A DNA stretch of 64,000 bases from assembly GCA_008360955.1 (NCBI GenBank), contig LUCM01001864.1:76128-140127 (forward strand), written 5' to 3'. This document shows positions 51,601-63,600 of this stretch, piece after piece. The notes beneath the pieces were generated by a model that searched no databases, was not told the origin of the DNA, and worked only from the letters and a program-made list of their open reading frames with translations. The first letter of the stretch is position 1, and each line of letters begins with the position of its first letter. A program made the translations under genes and the position numbers. This DNA is from Fasciolopsis buskii. Taxonomy: Eukaryota; Platyhelminthes; Trematoda; Plagiorchiida; Fasciolidae.

Positions 51601-54600
51601 AGGACTCCGCATTGGGACAAAACAGAAGGCGACTCGATCAAGAGTAACAGCCTGGTGTAAACGTTTCATTTAGACTTATGTATGTTCGATTCTTGAGAGC
51701 CCATGTCAACCACGAAGGACTAAGGTAACATGAGTGAGTTACTACAACCTTCAGACGCCTGAGGTAGCAAACTCCAATCGAAAATACCGCCTCAGAACCA
51801 CGATGAATACCTAATCCCGGCGAAACACCCAGTGAGGAACAAAATACAGGTGGCCATTTAAACGATTCATAAAACATAAAAGTCTGGCAGTAGTGAGTCC
51901 TGGTTAAAGCGGCTCCTCCGCAGTACATTCTATATGACAAAAATATAAATGAGTAAGCAGTCGGCAAACAGTATATAAAATAAGCTTGCAGATGGGAACA
52001 GGTTTCCAGTAAAAGAACACTACTTGCAACAATCCCGATCTGCTGTGGTTGTGCTTTCATGGGACCAAAACAATCTGGCATTCAGCAAAAGCAGATCAGC
52101 TTCATATCGTGATATAAATGCAGAACATACTCGTTTCGTAAAATTGTGCAACAATTCACAGCCGTCCGCATGCAATCGCTTGATATTCTCCTCTAGAGTA
52201 CGTTTCCGCGCCAAAAGTTCCGCTTGCCTGGCTTGTTCGATAGCCAATTGTTGACGTACCAGGTCCACGTAGGCCGGTGATCGGATTGTCGCCAGATGGT
52301 CCATGAAAACCCGTTTTGTCAGTTCTGCAAGTCATTTGGATGAATAAATGAACAGAGCAAGTGCGCGCAGAAAGTAAGCGAAGGTCATAAACAACTCAAA
52401 AGATATTTTCACTAAGGTTTCTAGGAGATGCCATTTACAAATAACTACAATGGCAACAGCTTCCTCAGGGATAGACAAAAAAACCCAGCAGATGACGTTT
52501 ATGTTACCAGCACCTGGGATCCTTAACCCAGTGGTCCGACAGGAAGGGTGCATGGGACCGTGATAACAGGCCAATGGAGAGATAAGTCTTAACCCTGCGG
52601 GTACTCCATTTCCCATCGACTGACCGGCCTGACTTTTCACTCGCCGCTAGAAAATAACTAAGCAGCCATATGGGAGAACCCCAGACAGAATGAGTTTCGA
52701 ATAGATCTTTTCGAGGTTCCTGATGGGCCTCATAATTAGCATCGGGAAATTTCACGAGGTTTTAAACGGATCAATACATTTAACATTAAATGTACACCGG
52801 AGACTCACTAAACCAATGATAAAAAACTTCTGACTTGGTATTACCATCGGAATTGGTCGATCAACGCACCCCGGGATACAATCTCCCAATCCTCATCATC
52901 ATGATGCCAAGCTCGTTATAAAGCAAGACCCGCTGCAAACCAATTTGTTTCATATCGTTCACAGTCTGAGGGTCAAGGATGCCGGTTCAAGATAAGAATG
53001 CTATGTGCAGGTGCAAGATGTCTCCTACCCCAGTATTTATCATACTTCGATTATGTGATACAAATGCATCCCACAGGACAAAGTGAATGGAATTTACGGT
53101 CGTTCAGCGTCGGCGTGTGGTATTCGCCTAATGAAATGCAATAATCTGAAACGCTATATCCTTGCAGCAATCCAATAAAAGCTTTTGCAATCATCGAATC
53201 ACTCGTTTAATTTTCATCAGTGAAAGTACCCTCTCCAAGAGTAAATTTGATGACGATATGAAAACGGATTCCCATCATTTAGCACTGAAAACTACGGAAT
53301 CCCTGCACAGGGGTTGCAACTGGCTTGTTAGGAACTATCGTCAGTACAGATCGATCGAATCGAGGATGGAAACTGAGTTGACCGACTGTGTTGGACAAAC
53401 TATTTAATTACGAGAATGAACATAGCCCTAGTAACCAGTCTGCCTACTTCAATGAATATGCGTTTGATTTGGCAAACACACTTATGACGCCGCATTCTAT
53501 TATTCTAGATGAAACAGCTACACTTAACAACGCACAATAAGTCAGTTTCACAAAGAATTAACTCAGAAATAATCATAAGTTTAGCTTAGGGAAACCTCGC
53601 TGTTTATAAAGGGTTCTGGATGTATGCAAGCCAGTAAACCATGAAAAAGTGCAGTCGCATCGTAATGCAATGCTGCGATCAAGACGATCACGTGCAGTGT
53701 TGTAATCAATAAACACGAGGACACGGTAGTGCTAACCGGTATTCCACGCATTTGGTGTGCATGCGTACAGACCGGCTGGTTGATAGGCCGATCACAATAC
53801 TCGACTGAAGGCCGTAGCATTAGACGCTAGCGGGCTGTTTGGCTAGCCTGCTCCGGTCAAATGTGGAGAAAAACTAGTTTTTGGACTGTCCGGTCCGAGT
53901 TTAATCAATGCGCGTGCGCGTAGCATCTACTAGTAGCGAAGAGGAGACCGGTTTAGGTAAAAGGAACAGTGCAAATTTCTGCAACAATTTGGATACAAGA
54001 GTCTGTGCATACCGAAGTGATGTACGATTTTCGGAAGCGCAAAACCGAAATAGTTCGCTGCGTGGGAACATATGAACAAAACCGCTTTCTCTTCTCTACA
54101 GAAGTTGTTGCTAAGTCGTGCCTCCAAAGAGCTCGTAGAGCTTAGTCAATCGAACAGGTACTGTAACTGAGAAGATTAAGATGAATGAGATATGCAGTAC
54201 ATGTCTGCAAACCGGCTCTCTCGATGTACCGTGCTCTCCAAGCCAGGTGGTGTTTGGAAGACAAGTCGGGGCCAGTCGATAACGTGAGGGAAAGGTTTGA
54301 AAACGTTAACCGACGGACTGCTTCGAGTAGGTTGAATTAGACTGCCGAGTAGCGGCCGACGATACTTCCCAATGCCACGAGGAAGACACTGAGCAAAATG
54401 GCCAAATGATGCAGTCTGGTGTTTTTACAGTCGAAATGTCATTCTGTTTTGTGACTTTGTGGGTTCTTTCACAATCATTGGTGCCGCGAGACAGCAAAGA
54501 GAACCAGAGCACGTCCGTGTAAGGTTAATTAGTGCACAAACTGAACTGCGAACAGGGATGTTGTAGGCGAGATATGAAGAGTCGGAATAATCAGATAGAC

Positions 54601-57600
54601 GTTGGTTAAGACAGCTTTTTTTCTATTATTTGATTGAAGCATGAGCTGGTCGACGGCGGGTTGCTGTCTATCGCTGAATTTTGTAATATTGTCATAAAAC
54701 AGTATCAGTTCAGTTTAGTTGATACAAATATTAACCTTGAACCAAATTGTAGCATTGACTAACTGGGAGAAAAAATCCTGAGTTCATAAAACAGAAGTGC
54801 GGACATTCTGAATATAAGAACAATATTACGGCCTTTATCCATGTAGGTCTTCCAACCACTACTGTATATAAGGGGAGTTGGTCTACCGGTAAGGGTAGCA
54901 CATCACGACAAACTTAATCTATTCAACCTCAGTGCCTGCTCAATGGACTGAGCTCTGTCACCCAATACCCTGTTTCACCACTATATGCCTCATAGAATTC
55001 CCTAATCAAGTCCGTGGCACTTTGAACGGGCCTTCCATTAGAAAAATGGAAGCTAGAAAGGTTAATGAAAGAAAAGATACTATAGGAGTTCGGGCCCGTT
55101 GCCCATACAGCATAAGAGATTTTGCTTCGGTGAGTTGACTCCGGTTTTTGATACAAAAGTTTCACTCACGAAGCAATGGGTTGATAACCCAGCAGAGAAC
55201 ACTGGGCAGTAGCCCACTTAACACCACCCTTCCAGATTGGAAGTCCTGATTATCGCGTGCGGCTACCGATGCAACGAAGATTACGCCTTTTGTGAAATTC
55301 ATTAGAAATAGTAGACTGATGCTGCCGAAATCACAGTCGCTAAAAAGAAGAACCATTACAGTCATCAACAAAAACTTTGGTTCCAACAAGAACCTGAACG
55401 CAAGGGATCGGAGCGGGTGAGTAGAAGTTCATCTACTTGGATCGATTATTCTGCAACTACTTTTTTGCTGAGTTGTCGGTTCAAATCAACTCCCAACCGG
55501 GATGCTGAGGAGACCACTTTATCGTGCTTCTACTCACTGAACTTCTAAGCGTGACTGAGTCTTCGGTTTGGTATAAATCATCGTGTTTTTCGTATCGAAC
55601 ATAGGGATCAAAAAATTGCAACACTTTTATCAACTCATCTATTGAGTACCTAATTCGTACTTTATTTCTGGCTTTCGTACAGTGTCCTCCGATGGCAAAT
55701 GTGGTGTGTAAGGAGTGTGCGGTATAAGTAGCCCCTGTGAGTCGATTAAATGTTCACTGGGCACGTTGCACCCCCTTGGTCTCCACCACTTATCCAATTC
55801 CCACGTGTGACTCCACGAAATCAGGCTGCCATCCTCCGGCACACCAATCAACAAGGTTAAACTGGGCCGAAGGTAACTAAAATTTAAAACCTTCAGTTTA
55901 ACGGTGTCAGGTATGTGAAGACATTTGTCCTTGAATTTGCCGAAAACATTTGCTGCATGAGTCGAAAGCTATGAAGGGGATCCATGGGACTGGCAACAAT
56001 ACGTTGGTTCCGGAGATGGTGAACAAGTCCTTAGCCAGCCAGTGACAACCAAACATCAACACGTCAACGGTTTGGTGCTCAAAATGCTGTGCTCCTCAGG
56101 AAAAAGTAGAATGATGCTGAATACGCCTGTTATACCAAACACCCAATGAAACTCACAAGCATCTAAAATGCTGGCTTATTCACTCTCACTGGCAAGGTAA
56201 GCCGCCGCGGGTCACGATCATGGGAACTAGTTATTCAGCCAAGATTTCTACCAAAGTTGAAAGTATACATCTAATGTGAATTGGAGGAAAAGCTAGAACT
56301 CAGTGAAAACACTGGATTTCGCAATGCGAAAAAAGGGATCGGTGACTCACTCTTCCTTAATGACATCGAATACTGTCGCAGTGAACCAAAATGATAAGAC
56401 CTATTATTCTACGGAGCGATGAACAGTAGCATCATTTATCATGCAACTCAATGCACCGGTCAAATTACTGACCCTGAACTCGCCGCTTCCCAATAGTGAA
56501 GATCAATCAAAGGCTAAACCAACAGACCAGATAGATTCCTTGGAAGTCAGTAGAAGACATACTCGCATGTACACACGCACATGCAAGAGCCTATTGAGCG
56601 ATTTTTTCATTTTTTCGCTTAACGGAAACCCCCTGTGTGTTGAAATCTCAGTTCGCCTTGTCGAACACAACGCAATGCAGTAACCTGTGAGCTAGAATTC
56701 GCCTACCTGTATAGGAATGGGCCCCGAAAATTGACCCTTGTAGTTGTCCGCAGACCGGTTGAGATCCAGTGGGTTAAGCGCATTAAACCAGAAATTTCAG
56801 AAGCTGGAATAAAACATCTGCTGACAATATTGGTTCCACATGGCAACACACTGTCGCCAGGATGGTTACCACAATTCATCCAATGAGACCCTACATGGGA
56901 ACAAAACTACTGAAAAATTGAAAATCACAATTCTGTCACAACGAGACATCTTGACGTGGCGTGACGAATGCGCACCTCCATCACCCAACGAGCTACACAG
57001 TATGGATTATCTCAAGCCGAAGATCCAATCATGCCTGGAATGTGTATGGGTAGAGGCCTGATAAAGTAGTCGGCTAGTCCTCCCAGTCAGGGGTTGATCG
57101 TAGTTGGAAAAAAAAGTGGAAGAACAGTTGATCCAAGTACATGGGCTTCTACTCCGCTATATACCCCCTGCCCTGTGGTCAGGTTCTTGGTAGGACAAAA
57201 AGCTTTGGTTGAGAACCATGATCGTTCTTCTGCTTAACGGCTGGACTCCCTAGCAGTACCAATCTATCAATCCCCATGAGTTGTTACGCGTCTACAAATA
57301 ACTCCATACTCCATCGGTCGTCGCGCAGGATAATCAGGACCGCGCTGCCCAATGCATCGACCGGGGTGGGCAGTGATCAGTATGCTAATGCTCAGAGTTC
57401 CCTCTCTCTTATTCTAACTGTCGCTTCTTTCTCCAACCAAATCTCTTTGCCCACTCTGCCTACCCATAGTGTCCCCACAGATAACACACCCCGTACTCGC
57501 AACTGTTCATTGTCAAATAGTGTAAGTGTAAGTAAGTAGTTTTCAGTCTGCTAGCTCACATTTTCTCAAGCCTCATCAGCCTCTGCATCTGGATTCCTTC

Positions 57601-60600
57601 AATGTGCGCACTTTAATGCAGGCTGGCCTACAGGCGTGTTTCACTCTGACAGTGGACTCACTTCCGATTGATGTCTGTTGCGTGAGTGAAACACGAATTC
57701 AGCACTCGGGTAGAGTAATTCAACTAACTGCGCCAAATGTTTCATCAAGATATTTCCTGCACACTTCAGGAGACGAAGCAGCTCAAGCTATGGGTCAACG
57801 TGTAGGAATAGCCTTGAGTGACAAGGCTGAAGCAGCCCTTTTAGACTGGGTCCCGGATAGCAGTCGCTTGTGCGCCGTGAGACTGCATGGATTAGTCGGC
57901 GTCAGGAAGAATATTTGTGTTAAGCGCAGTTTACTTGTCATCTCGGCGTATGCCCCGACAGACCGCAGCATCAACATGCAGGATTGGATGGAGTGAAGAG
58001 GCGGGTAATACTGAGGCGAGGAAGCTAGTATTAGGCGCCAATTCTGAGAATACCTTATCTCAGCGTATGAAACTTAGTAGACTACGTTGGTTAGGTCACG
58101 TGTTGCAAATGGCGAACACTCGTCTACTATATCTTGCCCTATTTTGTGTTCATCCCACGGAGTGGAAGAAGCTATGTTGAGCTAAACAGATGACGTGTCA
58201 ACGTGGGATGAGAAAATGCACAGCGACGTTAGGTAAAGTAGGTATCTCATGTCTTTATGGTTGGGGTCCGAAAGACCCTTCAACTAGCTGGCTGGAGAGA
58301 TTGAAGGATACGGCAGTGAACCGTGAGCAGTGGCGATCGTATTGTCATTTTCTACCGAATCAGAATGATTGAAAGAGTGCGTTTGTGCAGTTAGACTGTG
58401 TTTCGTGTGTTGGCTGCAGCCGCATTTTATCTTTTCCCCCCTGTGTAAGTCCATTCCCTATTCCCCTTGGATATTCTCTCTTTTTATAGAAACATGTAAC
58501 CGTAGGGAAAAGGCAGCGGTCAGTGAGGCTTCGCTTTCTGTTAAAAGCTGAATAATGATGCTGGGGAATCAAGATTGCCAGCCATCTATTGCGACGTCGT
58601 ACAGTGGGCCTTTTGATTCCCTTTCGGTTTCACAGAGAAACACTAGTTTTTGTTATTCACAGACAAGGATCCTGGGCTAAACGACAGGATATTCACCGTG
58701 AAAAGTGCCTGCCTCGTCGGGCGTTTATGAATGGACCAACTGCTGCTATAGCTACTTGATGGACTTAGATAAGGAGCATAAAATCTCCTGTCTCGGTCAT
58801 ATTTCTTCCATTTTGCGCAAACAGGCAAATAAGCTTGATCCGTTAGTGCATTGTGAGCCGTTCACCTTTTTCTCACAAGAGCATTAAATCTAATGATAAC
58901 AAACAGTGCGAGAATCTAGTCGATCGATCGATCATCGTCCCGTTTTAAACTTAAACCAATGTCCGCGACCAGCATGCCAAGTCCTACGGGCCTGAGAACG
59001 TAAACCGTATTGTTTCCGGGCCAGTTGGATGGCCAGGGGGAATGACGATGAGGCACAGGCCACTCAGATTTTCAAGGTCACAGAACTGATCAGCTGAATT
59101 ACAGTGACCACAGGCGCGATCCAATGACCTGCATCCTAGGCCCACTGGCGGGCGCACGTATGACGTCCCAACAGAGGAAAAATGACTATGGCCGCACACA
59201 TACGTGCGCAAATGACATTACTTATTCCGACACCCTATGCAATTATTGCGCAAAACCTCACAAGTATTCTGAAAACGCTAGGGAATACCATCTACGATCA
59301 ATTTTGCTTATTGCTTGAACATGAAGGACTACGGACACGAAGCCCTGTCCCGCTGTTTCAAAGGTGACCTACGGGCTCTCGTTTCACATCCCCAGCAAAT
59401 TGAGTTCGAGAAATTTGGAGGCGTTTGGCATCGGCAAACATTTTTCAAACGTCTTACCTGATTAATCATTAAAGTCAACAGACGAATCTGATTATCTTCA
59501 AGTTCTTTAAGCGCTAATATTGAGAACCCTAATTTTCAAAATCAAATCGATGTCATTTCATCCTGATTCTGTTACTTTCCCAAGGTCCTGTAGTTGCATC
59601 AAATCTGGAACTGGACTGCAGCCAATGCTTTATCAAATTTCATCAGAGACAACATATGTCAAATCCCTCCGTAACCTCCTTTCTTCCCATTTTGTTCAGA
59701 CATCATCCGCTCTCCCTTTGTGCATCCATCCTCCCCCGATTCAATCGATCTGAGCTCTACAAACCTACTTTGATTTATCTATCGCTTCCCTAATGGACTG
59801 AGCCGTTTCATGTCTTAGTTTCACTGTAGTGTTCAAAGTTGGTTTACTGCTGCGTGGCATGCGCATCGAGTGATTATCCAGTTCTGGGTTTTTCGACCGG
59901 CAAAAGTATGACATCAAGAGCCCTAACGGACCCCGTATGTAGGCAAAAATTAGTGGCCGTAGTGATGGCAGTGGTCGAATAATACACGCGAATGACTGTC
60001 ACAACTGGCGCTAAAAGATCCCAAGTTCTCACCATCCCTGGTCAGATGACCATCCAGATCAACACCACACATCTGATTCACCGACGACCGGTGTGCAAAT
60101 TTTTCAACGGACCAACGGCTATTGCTAATCATCAGTCCATTTTTTGTCACTCTACACGCAAGCATAGTCTGAAGAAAAATTCGGAGAACTCAGTTTGTGC
60201 GACACGTGAATTGCGCACACTTACCGAGATACTGGGTCAATGCAAGTGGGACTGCTTGTTGTGAATGTCCTATGTTGGCATCCGAGGAAGTGCGCAAAGC
60301 ATGCTGGTTGGCCTTTTGTAACGATTCCAATTGAACTGGTTGATAATGACAAGTGAAGGAAGCCATACCCGGCTCGTTCAGGCCGTACGATTGACTGAGG
60401 TCTGCTTTTGTCGACTGGATTTGTGCCACGGTTTCTGCATGCAAAACTTCCACATTGGCAGTATGGTTAACACGAACCTTGCTTGGTGGGGCAACCTTTC
60501 TGGGACGAACCAACGGCGGGCGACCTTTGGGTGATCGACCTGGGCGACACAATGTTGGAGGCCTCCCGCGACCAGAGTGTTTTGGTATCAGGCTACGAAA

Positions 60601-63600
60601 TTTGACCGGAGGCTGAACTAATGGGTGGGACGGTTGGGCAACTTGGCGACACTTTCGAACCGCACGACGTCGAGCCACACTGGAATCGCCTGGATCAGGT
60701 TTGTGCTCCGGCTCTGCAGTCAGCGTTATATCTGCCTCGGAATCATCAGGTATTATATCCGACTTTGTTGTCTTTGTGCCTGACAACGAAAGCGTTATTC
60801 GAATCGGAGGTTGATCTGGATCTGAGAGGATGAAACAAATGAAATCATGGTTTGCGTTACGTGTACTGAATCTGAAGAAACCGTGTGGGGAGACATGCTT
60901 CAGTCAGACAATCGAAAAGATTATTTAGAGACCGTTGAACGAAGATTGCAATTGTCAACTCAGCTTAGTACTCGATAATTAGGACGATTTTCTAAACGGG
61001 ATCATGCGGTTCAACAAGACCTTCAACGAATCCCTTATTCAGACAAAATATTTGGAAATAATACCATTCAATGAGACAACGTTCAATGCAGCCTTTGAGA
61101 CCATTAACCGCGCGTTAATTTTTCGATTCATATAGCACAAAACCCTGGACGCCAGAAATAAACACTGAGGGCAAACAAAAAAGTGAAATATCATGTGGAT
61201 GAAAAGGATTTCCATTGCGGGTAACTGGGTGACCGATTGGAGTACTCAACCAAACTAAGCCATCCAAATGTTGCCAAACCTCCGGTGGACCCACTTTTTA
61301 CTAACCATTAACCTTGCACCAGTGTGCACTGGATTCGTTCTTCAACTCGTAGCCTTGGGTAACGGTGAAAGAAAAATCGTCAGCACATGAGTTAAACGAA
61401 CAGAAATGAAAAAACATCTGCAGTGTATGAACGCCATTGACGACAGCATTTATCCATATCACTTACTATGGATAAATGCTGCCGGAGGCGGCCAAGTGGA
61501 TAAGGTCGTGGCGTCTGAACGGGAAGGTCGCGGGTTCGAATCCTACCATCGCCCGTCAAGTTGCCTACTTGCCAGGCCTCTGGTGGCCGTGCCCCCTTCC
61601 TGAAAAATGTGCACCGTTGTTTCATTAATAAAGGGAGTAAAATAAAAGAAAAGTAATGACTCCAAACGTCGCTTTGGGAGACCTTGTGGACCTCAACTGA
61701 ATAATCTAACTTGACTCACCGGGGACAGTTCACTGGCCAGGGTTTCTCAACCTCATCGTCACGCATCGGAGAATAGTGTATAACGAGAGGGTTTATCTGT
61801 GGACGTGCATAACATCCCAACGAACTCAATCTATTTAACTTTAAGGGCTGTTTAGACGATTGAGCCTCGTGGCCCAATGTCCCGCGTCTCACCGATGACT
61901 TACTAAAAAAATTATCCCATCATGTCCTAGTAGACAACCGTGTTTAAATACCCGCAACTTTCGCAAACCTGCGACGAGGATCACGAGAACCCTGGTCCGG
62001 TAGTGTAACATCCTAGTCCGACAAGTTCCTGAGACTCACTAATCGATCAATCCGGAGATCGAAGATGTTCTAACGTTATGACATACTTGAACTATGGGGG
62101 CGGAAAACTGGCAACCATGACCCCGGAACTTGGAGTGGTACAGAATCATATAAGATCTCAGTAGGTAAAGTGTGGTGATGAATCGAGCGACAGCGAATTG
62201 CCCTTTACTACCAAAGTGAATGGGGGATGTGGAATTCGAACCTTTGATTTTTCTGGACACAGAGACTCAATCCACTTGACCATCTCCGGCCATAATTTCG
62301 GATAAAATGTTCCGCCCACGAGTAATTCAAACTAGATTATGTAAACAAACGATAAAGCTGCTTTGTATTCCCGTTAACATTTTACGGCTCCTAACTTTTA
62401 GATTGGTCATCTCATTCACTGATTAAAGTCGTTTAGGCAAACCACGTGTATAACGGGCTAGCCTCACGCTACCATCTTGGGTGTGACTGTGTTAATGTTG
62501 CATGCTGTTGGTTACATTTACTGGCTTCGAATTGAGTTTCCCTTCCACTTTTACATAATGCAGATCGGGGCGATTGCAACCTTCTTTGGAGGAACGCTGG
62601 CCCGGGTATGTTACACGTGAAATGGCACCAATTATGCGACTTGTATTTGGTCGGTGAAGTTATGTTTGTCTACTCATGCAGACACTAGCCAATTAAGTAC
62701 CGCGATTAGTGTCCGTTTGACTGGTCAATTAGGGGGCCGATGTTGCGTTTTCTCAGGTGCTGAGCAACTAATGGTCTCGAAGTCTCAAGTTTGGACTATA
62801 GTGTTTCAAACTGGTCTGACTTCTTAGGCTGCTAGGTTGCAGATTGTGTGTATCAGTTGTACATCTTGCGACGTACGAGTCTCGCTGATTTCGATTCCAG
62901 GTGGTATCTTGTTATGCTAACATTGTCGCACGGGTTGGTGCTACATCTAGTAAGACGTTATTGTGGAGTGGACAAAGAGGAAACATGGGACCTTGGTGTC
63001 ACTGTATATACTATGGAACATCTAACGTTTAAGCCTTACTAGCCCATATTTTTGTGGTTGTATCAGTCGGAAGACAACATAGTTTCACTGGTTAGCGCTT
63101 CCATACCTCATTGCTGCCATGGATTGACTAACACGATTTGTCTCTGCCTCTCAGAGAATCTATCCACCCGTGGGCGTAACGTTAACTGCCCAAATGTGCG
63201 TCTCAAACCCATAAACTTGCTGAATCAGTTCAACGCTTCTCTAAACAATACGACTTGACACTCAACCACAGCGAGAACTGTAATGCCCACATTTTTTCAA
63301 CATTCTCATAGACGGATCGAATTTGAAGGGAAATACAAAACAAACTGAGAGAACGAACTTACTTCTTCTGGAAGTGGCGCTCGAATCAACGGCCATTGAG
63401 GACGACAAACCATGGGCATCAGATGAAAAGACAGTAGGACTGATTCCCCTGGTCACTTTATCATTCGCAATCAGCGGTGGTGAGCGGTTGCGAGTTGATG
63501 GCAACGAAGAGGAGACGAACGACGACGAGGAGGATGAAGATGAGCACGCGGAGTTCCAAACCACGGGATGGCGACGAATTTTGGGAGTGTGGCTGGCGTG

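Larger units (their letters stand above)
46896..52130 (-). other. Intron of DOT1L between the two short coiled-coil exons
   Basis: Inferred intron of about 5.2 kb, mostly a SINE-C copy, the CsRn1-like LTR element and the deleted RTE copy L2. In 51010-52130 nothing is recognisable. Confidence 0.65.
52325..60224 (-). other. Intron of DOT1L upstream of the first coiled-coil exon
   Basis: Inferred intron of about 7.9 kb with the RTE-like 3' end at 54145 and the RTE copy L3 at 57270. The stretches 52640-54140, 54570-57260 and 58570-60220 show no feature I can support. Confidence 0.65.
60822..63362 (-). other. First visible intron of DOT1L
   Basis: Inferred intron of about 2.5 kb with SINE-B at 61481 and SINE-C at 62096. 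The rest (60850-61480 and 62300-63360) shows nothing recognisable. Confidence 0.65.

Noticed and set aside
61488..61560. A functional tRNA-Leu or tRNA-Ser gene
   Set aside because: The head is followed by a repeated body and A/T-rich tail, with two further copies in the window.
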